This document shows, piece by piece, positions 1-11,000 of a DNA stretch of 64,000 bases. Every line of letters starts with the position of its first letter. The stretch's first letter is position 1. The position numbers and the translations under genes were made by a program. Origin of the DNA: Loxodes magnus (taxonomy: Eukaryota > Ciliophora > Karyorelictea > Loxodida > Loxodidae). The DNA lies in contig CAMPDV010000718.1 of the NCBI GenBank assembly GCA_946699065.1, forward strand, positions 91,612 through 155,611. Direction: 5' to 3'. The notes under the pieces are model-generated. The model saw only the letters and a program-made list of their open reading frames with translations, was not told where the DNA came from and did not search any database.

Positions 1-342
1 ACTCTCGTTGGTGCGCAGCTCTTTAAATTAATTTTATTAAATGTCGAAAAATAAAATTTAATAAGTCTCTCTATCCTTGCTTTCTCTTCCTGCAGTAAAA
101 AAGGCAATTTAACCGTCCAAAGCATAAGATGCAATATGCGATTACGGGTACGTCTTTTCCCCGACTTATGGTGAAGAAGGTTTTCTCCTGGCATTCAGAG
201 TCTCCAGCTCGTCATATCTTCCTTCTAGGAGTTTCTTGTTATTGGTTTCTCTTTCTAATATTTATCCTCTGTCCGTGCTCATTTTAGTTGCCTTACTGGG
301 CCTCCAAGCAGCCTCTGAAGGAAATGGCTTTCCACCCTATTT
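1..342 (-). repeat. Diverged partial copy of the S1 SINE-like element
   Basis: Cut by the window edge. Bases 1-25 are the 3' hairpin module seen in the other S1 copies, read on the minus strand. Bases 100-210 align, with many changes, to the S1 body (shared run CCAAAGCA, then a GGGTAC block, then CCCC, then a GATGAAG-like run). The block is clearly richer in GC than its surroundings. No coding frame was recognised. It ends where the target duplication of the next S1 copy begins at 343. Confidence 0.5.
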
Positions 343-387
343 AAATTTAATTATATAAATAAATAAATAAATAAATTTGATTATAGA

Positions 388-412
388 GCGCGTAGCACTC
401 TCGTTGGTGCGC
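388..412 (-). other. S1 3' hairpin, copy 2
   Basis: GCGC, a GTA bulge, GCAC, a loop, GTGC and GCGC form a stem in a very AT-rich context. It is followed on the minus strand by CTCTATAATCAAATTT and ATTT repeats. Same fold as the copies near 2507, 27794, 34751, 40788 and 61961. Confidence 0.65.
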
Positions 413-430
413 AGTTCTTTAAAAAAAAAT

Positions 431-560
431 GTTTCATACTGACAAGAATGTTTGTTACTGATAAAATTATCAGATACTGATAAACCTTGTTCAATACTGG
501 TATAATTATTCAGTACTGATAAAAATGTTCAAAACTGATATAATTTTAGAATACTCGTAA
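431..560. repeat. About seven degenerate 19-bp units inside S1
   Basis: Units of roughly 19 bp centred on ATACTGATAAA repeat in tandem. The same array lies in the sister element at 40832-40965 with almost the same units, so it belongs to the element and is not a local expansion. Confidence 0.6.
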
Positions 561-884
561 TCTTTAATACTTGCTGGAGGTCCAAGGACATGGCAGGATT
601 GTGTCTCATTGCATCACCAAAGCAGAGGACGACATGTGTCAATTATGGGTACTTAAATTCCCCACCTCTGATGAAGCTCACAATATTATTTCTTTTTCAT
701 TCCAGAATTAAATCTAAGCTAAGACAGTGCCGAAGGTCTAAGAATCTTATGTCTCGAGGCCAAGCCAAAGCAGAGGAAGGCATAAAGTCGATTATGAGTA
801 CTTAACTTTCCCAACCTCTAATGAAGATGACCTTATTGTTCACCTTCGAACAACTATGGCGGTTTTAAAAATTTAATTATATAA

Positions 885-1675
885 TAAAAGGATGATAATG
901 GATTAATTAATTAAAAGCCTAATTAAAGTTAATTTAGAAAGGCTTAAATAAATCAAAATTTCATAAATCTACGCTGATTGAGGAATTTATTTGTCTTTAG
1001 AGTGTTAGATTAAAACATATTTTCTAATATTTCAACTAAAATTTCTTTTTCCTTTCTTAGTTAAAATTTAAATAAATCAGACAAAAAAGTAAATTGGAGT
1101 AGCTGTTCACAATAACTAAAAATTTTCATTTAATAAACTTGATGATTTTTATTAAAAGAAATGTGAAAATTAGATAAGCTTATTGAGAATAGGTTTAGAC
1201 TTAAATATTCTAGGACTATTTATAAGAATAAGAGCTTAAAAGAAAAATAAATATCTTAAATAAATTATTTTGAAGAGTGTAATTTTTTAAAGCTATTAAT
1301 GGATATCTTAGAACTACTTTATTGTAACCAAATTTTTTAAAACTTATTCTTTTTATATTATTCCCTTTTAAATCTAATTCATAAATTTATTTTAAGATAT
1401 TCTTTTAAGCTTAAATCGCCAATAAAGGCTTAAAAACTATTAAAATCTGGAACAAATAAATTAGAGGATAAATGAATTCATTAAGATTTAAATATCAAAT
1501 GTTTTTAGAATTATTTCTAATACAAAGATCATAAAGTTTATATTTATTTTATCTTTCATGTAAATTTTAAAAAGAAGATAAGTTCCTTTTCTTTGTCATA
1601 TGGTATATTTTTATTAGCTGCTTTTGCAGTCTATTGATGAAATTAATGCTATTATATGCAATATTTTTCCTTAAA
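885..1675. other. AT-rich, no gene seen
   Basis: Long A/T runs on both strands with no frame showing conserved motifs or varied amino-acid composition. No repeat partner was found in the window. Confidence 0.4.
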
Positions 1676-1716
1676 ATAATAATTATTAATTATAATGACC
1701 ACCTTCATTAGGTTCC

Positions 1717-2388
1717 TCACTATTTTAAAATTTATTAGTTGTGTTAAATAATATATTTACAATCTATTTCTGGATCATCTTCTTTTAATAATTATCTTTA
1801 GTATTGTTTAACCTTTTTTAATTACAGATATCTCACTTCAGTCTAGTTTGATTCCAATCATATTTAGGTTTCATCTTTATTGAGCAAATATAATATCCAT
1901 CAAGATTTCACTCCCTTTTTGAATCTTTTTTTCTGAAAATAGACCTTCTAGAGTGTAATATAGATTATTTATCGATTTCTATTTCTTATAGCTTTCTAGT
2001 TTTTTTTCCGAATATTCAGTATAATCTTAAAATTTGTCGTTTTCCTGCAAAACCAGCATTATTTTCTTCTCTATAGAAGTAAAATTTTTACTGGCTGAGT
2101 ATCCATTTTTTCATCTATGAAATTATTAGAAGATATATTTAAAAAGATAAGCTTATAGTCAGCTTCGATAGTTGGTTAAATTTTATTTCAAATTACTCAA
2201 TTCTGAACTTATCTGATCATGGATTTTCGTTCTTTAGTTTTAAAGTGCTCAAAATAAATTACTAAATTTTTCCTTAAAGCTCTTGTTCTTGGTGTTAAAA
2301 CTTATCCTTTTCTTTCTTCATATTTTAAAGGTTTAGTTGTTTAAGAAAAAGTCATCCTTTTTAAAAAAATTATAAAGAAGCTTTCCAT
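1717..2388 (-). CDS. Retroposon ORF, family 2 (CCHC zinc knuckle)
   Basis: One frame of 223 codons from ATG 2388 to TGA 1717, reading TAA/TAG as Gln and internal TGA as Trp. About the middle lies CWFC followed by RK, the start of a CCHC-type knuckle whose later ligands are poor here. The tail region holds KEDDPE, matched by KENNPKED in the relative at 42389 and by EDDPEED at 47293. A short (TAA)/(TTA) tract follows at 1676-1690. The flanks ATTTTTCCTTAAAA (left) and ATTTTTTATTAAAA (right) look like a worn target duplication. It is probably the single protein of a small retroposon with no polymerase. I infer RNA binding from the knuckle; no other function is visible. Confidence 0.5.
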
Positions 2389-2506
2389 TTTTTATTAAAA
2401 AAGTTAAAGTTAAAAAGCTTTGTTAAAGCCTTAGTAGTCAGCTATCTGACCTATTCTATCAGCTTGTCTCTATTAGTTTGTCTTGAATTCCTACTAGGCT
2501 TAGTTA

Positions 2507-2536
2507 GGTGGTGTAGCACTTCATTAGTGCACCATC
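2507..2536 (-). other. S1-type hairpin, copy 6, with changed stem
   Basis: GGTGGT pairs with ACCATC, and GCACT pairs with AGTGC around loop TCATT, with a GTA bulge between the two stems. Compared with the GCGC-stem copies, both strands of the lower stem have changed while pairing is kept. Confidence 0.6.
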
Positions 2537-2544
2537 CTTTAATA

Positions 2545-3174
2545 TTCGGAATAGTTTTGGTCTTGCACTTAGCGTTCCTAATTATTTCTCCAAGGATTAA
2601 GATTTGAATTAAAGATTTTTTTTCTATAAATTTTTCCGCTTTATGTTGGATATATCCTAAATAGTTTTCTAAAAATATCTTATTTATTCTTTCTTTAAAT
2701 TTCCCTTAGTTAGTAGCAGTATTTTCATTGGTGTTATTTATTGCACACGTAGCCTTTTATTCTTCTTTTAAACTATTATTCCTGTAACACTTATTTAATT
2801 TAAATTTACTACTTAGTTTAAATAAACGTTTACTGTTTATTTTAATTTGAGGCTTCATTTTCTATTTCCATAGGATCTGATTAATTCTGTTAAATCGAAA
2901 ATGGCGTAACCTGAATTTATTGTTAAATTTAAAGAATTCTTTGTTCCAGTTTGTTTTCTATTTCTTATGATTATTAATATTGTTTCTCAAGTAAAGAAGT
3001 TATTAGTTTTTCTAATTTTTCTACTTTATCAGTGAGGTATCTATTTTTAAACATAAACTCTTTTAATGACTTAGATAATATTTCTATTTGAGTTTGTGTC
3101 GGAACTTTTTTTAGTTTTGGATTTCCAAGTGGTTAATGTTCGTCATATCAATCATATTTCTCACTTTCACTCAT
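2545..3174 (-). pseudogene. Retroposon ORF, family 4 (copy A1)
   Basis: Matches the plus-strand ORF at 61323 in inverted orientation. It opens with MSESEKYDWYDEH (the W is TGA), followed by a Lys/Glu-rich stretch. It then needs a -1 shift to reach the knuckle frame, where the first Cys codon has become Gly (GYVC instead of CYVC), so the zinc site is damaged. The TGA that may end the sister copy is absent here, and the frame runs on into the hairpin. Decayed retroposon ORF. The region between the coiled part and the knuckle has a MEIENE-type acidic block comparable to MDVE in families 2 and 4. Confidence 0.5.
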
Positions 3175-3264
3175 TGTAATTATTTCGTTTTTTTATTTTT
3201 TAGAGAATTTTCCTGTTTAAATGTTTTGTTCAAAGTTCTGTTATTTCTTAGAAGCCATTTTATA

Positions 3265-4591
3265 TATAATATAATATAAATAAGCAAAATTACTTATATG
3301 AAAATATTTAATTATTTAATTTATTTTTTTGTAACTTTTATACAAAGATATATTTAAACATTTGCTTATATTAATTTTCTTTTTGGTAGTTTAAAGATTT
3401 TATAATTAAAATATTTAATGATAAGAGTTTAAAAATACAATCATGAGTATAAAATGATATGAAGTTTTTGATTAAATTAGATACTTCATTTTATTTAAGC
3501 TTATAAATATCATATTTCTTTTTAACTTTATTTCTTCCCTCCTTCTATTTTCATATTTTAGTTCGCTAATTTTTTTTCTTTCTATGTAACAAATAATCTT
3601 TTTATTTCTCTACAGATTGACCATATTTTTATAAGCATCAATTTAAAGGCTATCAAAGAAAATATTGTAAACAATAAATGAGAAGAAAATTTACTTAAAA
3701 AATAATTCTAGCTTTACAAACATACAAATATACTTAGATTAAAAAATAAATAAAAATTTTTATATAAGTAATTTGTATTTTTTCATTCAAATTTCTAATA
3801 ATTTATTTTAAAGATAAATCATAAAATATAAACATAAATATAAGTAAAAATGTTTATTTTAAATAAATTAGATAATATTATATTTAATAAAATATTATAA
3901 AAATAAATATAATTTAGTTTAATGCATATTAGTTTAATTTCATAGATTTTAATTATTTATATATTCTTCTTAATAATTAAAATTCCTTTTAAATTCTATA
4001 TAAATTCTATATAAATTATATATAATTGTTTAATTAATTAATTTTTTTTTTAATATCTTAAATTTTTAAGGTTATTGAAATATTATAAATAAGATTGAGC
4101 ATATGAATTCTGATTAAATTTATAATATTCACCAAGATCTAAAGTAGGTTAAGTTAAAACTTTTAAAATATTAATCTTAAAATTAGACATTAATAATTTC
4201 TTTAATCCTTAGTAATAAATAATTCTAATTATTAATTTACATTTTAATTATATTTATCTTCTATTGATTCACTTTATATTATAATTTTTATATTTAGCTA
4301 ACATTTTTTTAATTATTTATTTTCAATTTTTTATTTAATATTTTTAAATATATATTAAAACTTATATATATATATTAAAATTTATTTATTTAATTTAAGC
4401 TATAATATTTTTACTTGCTTTAAACATTTTTAATATGATAAATATAAAATAGTAAAAACCCATTTTACCTTATAATGTTGTTAAATTTAAAATTATTTTT
4501 ATTTATCAATTTATTAAATTAATTTTAAGACTTTTATTTTTTCATTTTATATTAATTTTTTTAATTTTAGTACATTAAATTTCATTTCTCT
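3265..4591. repeat. Non-coding 3' flank, near-identical to 62100-63399
   Basis: AT-rich sequence downstream of the membrane-protein gene at 4592. It is repeated in direct orientation at 62100-63399 with only scattered substitutions and small indels. No coding frame seen. Confidence 0.7.
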
Positions 4592-7500
4592 TCAGTTTAA
4601 CTTGTTTTTCAGCTCTATTTTTTTCTTCTATTTCTGCTCTGGCATATCTTGATTTACTTCATTTATTTTTGACTTGTTTCGCTTTTTCTTACTTCTTTTT
4701 TAACTTTTAACTTTTCTCGTTTCCTCAAGATCTTGCTTCTTTTTTTGTTTCTGAAAAATGTCGAAATTAAGAAATAAATCATCACCAACTTTTTCTAAAT
4801 TCTTTATTTAAAGTTAATTTTTTTATTGTTTCTCTTATCTCTAAGTGCTTTCTAGCCTTATACAACTAGAATTATTTAGTTACAAATTAATCTACGTCTC
4901 ATCAAAAACTTAAGTTCCTGATATCTATTATTAACCTTAAGATTATTATATAGCAATTGCTTAGTTACTCTGATAACTTTATTCTTCACTTTTTACTTTT
5001 TACTTAAGTTTATAGTGATTAATAATACTTCCTATATTAAGGAAAATCATCCCTAAGGTTAAAATAAAAATAAAGATACTCTAAAAGTACATCACAAAAT
5101 CTCCTAACTACTCTATACTTTTCTCATTTCTATGTTCTATTTTATTCTTATTCATTTCTATATCAAAGTAGATATTAGATAAATAAATTACCATCAGAAA
5201 TACTTCAAATACACACTCTAAATAATTCTGTTTTATTGTCTCGTATGGCTTATAAAATAGTAAAAACAAAATTTATAACAAGCAAGTTAAGCTTATTAGT
5301 ATTACTTATGCTTAATAGTAATCAACTAGAACTATTAATATGCATCCTAAAAATAAACGCCTAACTAGAAATAAAGGATAGTAAGCAGGATATTTAGTAG
5401 TCTAAAAGCCTTAGAAGAAAATATTAAATTTACTTTTCTCTTTCTTTAGCTATTCTTCCTCTTCTTAAGTATTTACTCTATTTTACTAATTATAAAGGGT
5501 TAACAACTTTTTACAGCAAGCAAAAATGATGATGATCTAGAAAATCTGAGTTTAAGAACTTACCATAAATATTAAAGCTAGCAATACGTTTAAAATATCT
5601 AATACTTTTCTAAAATTTAAGTAATAAACCTATAGGAAAATAGCGAAATTTAAGTTTAAAAATTAGCCTAAATAAATACCTATTACTAGTTCATACTAGC
5701 ATAAACTTCTAAGTTTCTGTAAAAGCTTTGAATCTTTATTTTTGTAGCTTAAATACTAAATTAAGAAATTTAGTAGTAAAACTATTAAAATTACTAGCAA
5801 GGAATTTAATGAGTTAGCTATAAAAGCATAGGAAACGTATTTTAGTTATTTTCAGAATGGCTAATCTATTTTCATAATATTTCACTTAATTCCTAAAAAG
5901 TCTAAATTTAGGCTAAAAGGAAGCTTCAAGTTGAAGTTTTAGAAGTAATAATTGTTAAGATTAGCAGGCCTAAGAACATTTATATAAGCATTAAGCATTA
6001 TCATTTATGTTATGAATGTCAGAAACCATAAATTTTAAAAGTTATTTTTTTATTATGGAGACCCTAAAATTACACTGGTAATTGCTAAGGCTAAGTTTAA
6101 ATACTAGGATAAATATTGCATAACTTAAGTGAAAGTAGCAATGGTTTTGTCAGCTTTAGACCATGAACTTTAAGAGAAATTTTCTTGCTAATTGACTGTA
6201 CTATTTATATTTTAGGATTATAAACATTTATTATTTAAGAGCATGAAGTTTTAATAGCACTTTAAGCATTTAAAATTAGAGTTATCTAGTATCTAGCATA
6301 AATCACAATTACTTATTTTATGGCATGTACTGCAAGTTTCATTTATTCCACAAATAGGTTTGCAAGTATTATTATCATTCAATTCAAAATTATCTTTGCA
6401 TTTTTGGCAATTATTCTCACTATCTTCGCATAATAAGCAGTTTATATCAGAACATTATTGTTAAATATCATTTTAAGCAGTTTAATTTTTAGAAGAGTTA
6501 TTTAAAATGCAAATGTTCTCTATTAAGATATATGGTTCCTCACATTAAAGACATTAAGTACCATCTTAGCTGCAATATTAGCAGCCTTCTATTTTATCGC
6601 GGCATTTTAAACAGCTTTGACCTTTAATGAAGTAATTTTAGTTTGGACAATTTTCTAAACATTCATTTTCAAATAAAAGGTAAGAAATTTCACACTAACT
6701 GCATATTTCTCCATTTTCACTACAACTTGAGCAGTTTCTCTATTTGTCATTGCATTTTATACATATTCCATTATAAGCAAAATATCCTTCACTTGGACAT
6801 TTTATTACACACTCGTTTTCTAATAAAAAATATGGATCTTGGCATTTAGTACATATTTCTCCTTCTATACTACAACTTGAGCAGTTCTGGATACTATCTT
6901 CACACTTTAAGCAAGTATAGTTATAAACATAGTAAGTCTCATTAGGACAGCTTTCAACGCATTAGTCTTGGAAAAGGATAAAAGGTTCTTCACACTTTAA
7001 ACAAATATCTCCATCTTGTTTGCAAAATAGACAATTTTATGTAGTTTTATTGCAAAGTTCACACTAATAATCATTATTCTTATCCTACTAAGTTCAAGGA
7101 CACTACTAAACGCACTCGTTTTCCATTGATAATTTTAATTAGCAAGAACAAGAGTTACTTCCGAAGGTTCATCCTTTATAGCACTATAAGCAATTATTAT
7201 TCTATGTATCGAAGCATTTGTAGCATAAACTTCCACAGACAAGTTCAGTTTAACTAATCTTGAATCCTTAGTAAGAGTGATCTAAGATAGACTGCAGTTG
7301 ATCTTAATTAATAAATTATTTCCCATAGTATCTTAAAGAGTAAATATAACCTACAAAATTTCAATAACTTAAGAAACTTCCTTAATATATTAAATTTGTC
7401 TATGAAAATTAGATTTAGTTTTCAAAATAATTCTAATAAGTTTTGAATTTATAATCCATTTTAGAATAGGTAGCAGACAAACTAAAATTACCTAGGTTGT

Positions 7501-7891
7501 TCATAGTAAAAGCAACAAATACTCAATTATCTTGAACCAAATCTATACTTAAAGAAAATTCAGCAAATTTTTTTGTATAGTATTGTTTTACACTAAAGAA
7601 TGTTAATTTATCTTAAATCTATTAAAAACTAAATAATTCAAAAAAATCATTTTAAGCATTGTCGAGTTAAAATCAAGTTCAACCTATTTAGTTAGAATCA
7701 ATTTTTAGTCATGCAGTCACACTAAATTTAGTTTAAGTTTAAGGATTCACTCCATAATAAGAAAATGTGCTACTTTTAGATGAGCTCTGCGTTATTTAAG
7801 TGGGAGTATTCGGATCCAGTATATCAAAAAAACTAAGCTAAGATTGAATTTATAAGGCCAAGTAGCATAGAATCATTATGAATATTTTCAT
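4592..7891 (-). CDS. LamGL / furin-like repeat polytopic membrane protein, copy F1 (1099 aa)
   Basis: A single frame of 1100 codons (3300 nt) from ATG 7891 to TGA 4592, with TAA/TAG as Gln and several internal TGA at Trp positions. Order: signal peptide (MKIFIMI, then a hydrophobic run); LamG-like jelly-roll with SVTAW and DNWVFVAF; furin-like CxxC repeats such as CEEPFILFQDQCVESC; several membrane segments; Lys/Gln-rich cytosolic tail (EQKQKKKIELKNKLN). The N-terminal two-fifths closely match the copies at 19028 and 36399. After ENICILNNSS (about 6515) the sequence switches to a different C-terminal type shared with 46107-47205 and 63400-64000. Likely a cell-surface protein; ligand and role unknown. 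The gene lies next to retroposons, and its 3' flank is duplicated at the right end of the window. Confidence 0.8.
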
Positions 7892-7954
7892 TTTATAACT
7901 AAAATAAATAAAAATAATTATTAAACTTATTTTAAAACATAATCTTATATCTTT

Positions 7955-8042
7955 TATTTATATTCAAATAAATAATTTAATTTAATAGCTTCTACCTTAT
8001 AAAATTGTATAATCAAAGCATGCTTTTAATTATTTTACATTC
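7955..8042 (-). promoter_or_regulatory. Conserved upstream block of the F gene family
   Basis: About 60-150 bp before the start codon all three intact copies keep AATTATTAAAAGCATG, a TTATACAATTT run, GGTAGAA, and AAATGATTTATTTGAATAT (worn here). Homology to the other copies stops just upstream, so the block is a candidate promoter moved together with the gene. No known factor is assigned. Confidence 0.35.
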
Positions 8043-8044
8043 AA

Positions 8045-11000
8045 GCATATATTAGTTTATCTATTGTTTCAATAAATTATGATTATTAATTTACAATTAA
8101 TGCTTAATTATCACCTAATTAAATAAATGCTTTAATAAATTTATTTTTATCTAATTTAAATCATATCAAGTTATTAAGATAGATTTTTAAGTAATTTCAT
8201 AGTATTTTAAGAAAATATTGTTTATAAGAATCCTTACCTTAAAATTTTAAAATTGGTAAGATTAGCTTTAACTAGATTCCTTTAATAGATAGTAATTAAT
8301 TAATTTGGTGAAAGATATAAGCTTTATTTAATTAATAATAATTTTGTATTAAATAGATTTATAGAAATAAAATAATATTAAAAGCAAAAGCTTATGAAAG
8401 CTATTTAAATTAAATAATCATAGACAATCTATTTTTTAGTAATCCATCTAAAAATCTCTAAATTTATTCATTTAAGGTTCTTTTTTAATAGAAAGTGTAG
8501 AAAGCATAAATTGATGAATTGAATCCCTGATAAATTAATAAAGGTTATTGGAAATAGAATATAAAAGATGAATGCACACAAATGTAAGATATTTTCTTTA
8601 TTTTTTAAATCTAAGCTTTTAAATCTAATTTAGATATATAGATAATTTCTTTTTATCTTTAGTTAGTAAAATGTTTTATTTTATTTTGGTGATAAATTTA
8701 AATAAAATTAAATTTTTAATTAATTATTCATATTATTAATAAGCTTTAATTTTATTTGATTTTTCACAGCTTTTGTTCTAATTTATTTAATTTTGTTTCT
8801 CATATGATGCTTTATAGCTTGTCTAGCTATTTTATAACTCATAATCAAATTAAAATTAATCTTCACTTTTATTTCTGATTTATATAATTCTGTGTTTGTT
8901 AATTTGAGCAAGATAATTGATATGCGCTTTTTAATTGTAAGTGAAATGATATTTCTAATTTTCTTGAATAAGCTCTAGCATTTTTATTTCTAGGATTTTA
9001 ATTATTTTATTTAATATTTTCCTTTTTACAAGTTTAAAGACACCCTAATAAATTAAATTAAATTAATGCATTCATTTCTTATACTATACATCTATTTAAG
9101 AAAATTAAATTTAAGTATTAATTATTAATTATTAATTTAAAACTTCCATCCTATTTACCTAAATAACTATGTAAGACTCTTCAATAGCTACCTTTTATCT
9201 CTATAATAAAATAATTAATTAATATTCCTTTATTTTTTACTAACTATATAAAATAACTAATTAATTTAGTAGTAATAAAGTTAATAAAATAAATAAATAA
9301 ATAAATAAATAAATAGTATTTTTATTAATTTTAAGTTTAGAATTAATTTAATATTTTCTCTTTTACTATATCACTTTAGTGTATGTATGTATCTAATTTA
9401 CTTTAATTCTTTTAATTTCTATCTAATTAGTTGCATTAATGAAAATAGGTTTAAAATACTTTCTTATTTATTTTATAATTTTAATCTTAAGCTTTAATTA
9501 AATAATAAACTTAGGCTTTACTATATAATATTAATATTTTTCTTTAAAATGCTATTCAATTATTTGTTTTTTAGTTAATATATTTAATTATTATATCCTT
9601 ATATCTATTCTAAAAGACTAAGCTTTATCTAATTTTAATTAACTAATAAAATAGCTAGTTAATTAAAATAAAGCTAATATTTATTTAAATAGGTGATAAC
9701 TATCAATCTTATTCTAGTTATATTCTAATTAACTTTTACTAAATTTCCTATATTTTTTATTAGTTTAAGCTTATATCTACTTATAAATAGATATCTATAT
9801 TTATAATAAATACAAAAGCATAATTAATAAATAGTTTGATGTGATTTGTATTATTTAGAGACTTATTAGATATTTTAGATAGTAATTGTAATTATTTTAT
9901 TTAGAAAGTATATAGATATTGCTTTTGTGCAAATTATATAAAACATTCTTAGAAAGGATTTTATATTTTATTAAGATAGTTCTATTTACTAGGTACAACT
10001 AATTAAGATATTTATTACAATAGAATTTTAATGCTTTCTTTTAAACTTACTTGCTATAACACTTTCCTTATGAGCTACTTTTATTTTTAATTATTAAATG
10101 CTAGCTCTAATTTTAACTATCAAATAGAATTTTATTTTATGATTATTACAATGAAAATAGACTATAACTGTATAAATTAAAGTTTATTAATTTAAAAGCT
10201 TATTTCTATAGTATAAATTATAGGAAGAATATACATTAAAACTTAGAAATAAAAAAATGCTTAAATGTAAAATAAATAAAGTATCCTCTTTAAGAGTTTC
10301 TTAAACTAAATAGCCAATTCTAAATATTATATCTATTTATTTCGCTAATATAATTATAAATAACAATAACTTAATAATCATTTATTTTAAAACTTTATAA
10401 TCTTCTGAACCTTTTTAATTTGGCTAATATTAAATATATCTAATATGCTTTTTATTTAATACCTTATATTCTAAATAATTCATTTAAGATATTTTAATAT
10501 ATTTCTATTTCTCAATCTTCTTAAGCCAGCCAATAGTTATTAATAGCTTTATGATTTTATTATTAAATTATTTAAAGATAAAGTTTATTTATTTTTTTAT
10601 AAAATTTCACTGCTAAAGTCTTTTTAAATTGGTTGATTAACTGGTAATTTGATAAATTTTTTATTTTTTATTTTTTATTTTTTATTCTATTACTTTTATT
10701 AATATCTTCAACATTTATCTTTATCTTAAAGAATAAATTTAATTATTTATTCCTTTTAGTGTTATTTTTAAGATATTTCGTAAATTTTAATTTCTATAAA
10801 AAGAATTAATAAATATAGCAATAACTATATTTAAAGCTAAAAGCCTCTATACTTATATCTTTGTATTATTTGATTAAATATAAGTAAATTACGATTCTAT
10901 CATTTAATTACCTTTTATTGATTATGTTTTTCTTTTAATATATTAATTAATTATTGCTTAAATAATAAATAAATTAGTGTGATATCACTATTATAGGGTT

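Larger units (their letters stand above)
359..868 (-). mobile_element. S1a: SINE-like element with 16-bp target-site duplication
   Basis: The element is bounded by a perfect 16-bp direct repeat, AAATTTAATTATATAA, at 343-358 and 869-884. On the minus strand it starts with AAAACCGCCATAG and ends with a GC-rich hairpin (388-412) followed by an (ATTT)n tail, the layout of a retroposed SINE or LINE 3' end. Its sister copy at 40765-41118 lacks about 150 bp here: bases 630-690 and 768-832 are diverged versions of the same block, so this copy carries an internal duplication. No ORF is shared between the copies; the 71-codon frame at 590-805 is not preserved, so I treat the element as non-coding. The promoter type is unknown. 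Confidence 0.75.

Noticed and set aside
655..700. Hammerhead ribozyme core (CTGATGA) in S1
   Set aside because: The strand is the reverse of the likely transcript, and no stem II plus GAAA core follows.
5500..5730. Plus-strand frame ASKNDDDLE... conserved between 5500 and 46985
   Set aside because: It is the antisense shadow of the F-type membrane protein on the minus strand, whose frame is much longer and has family motifs.
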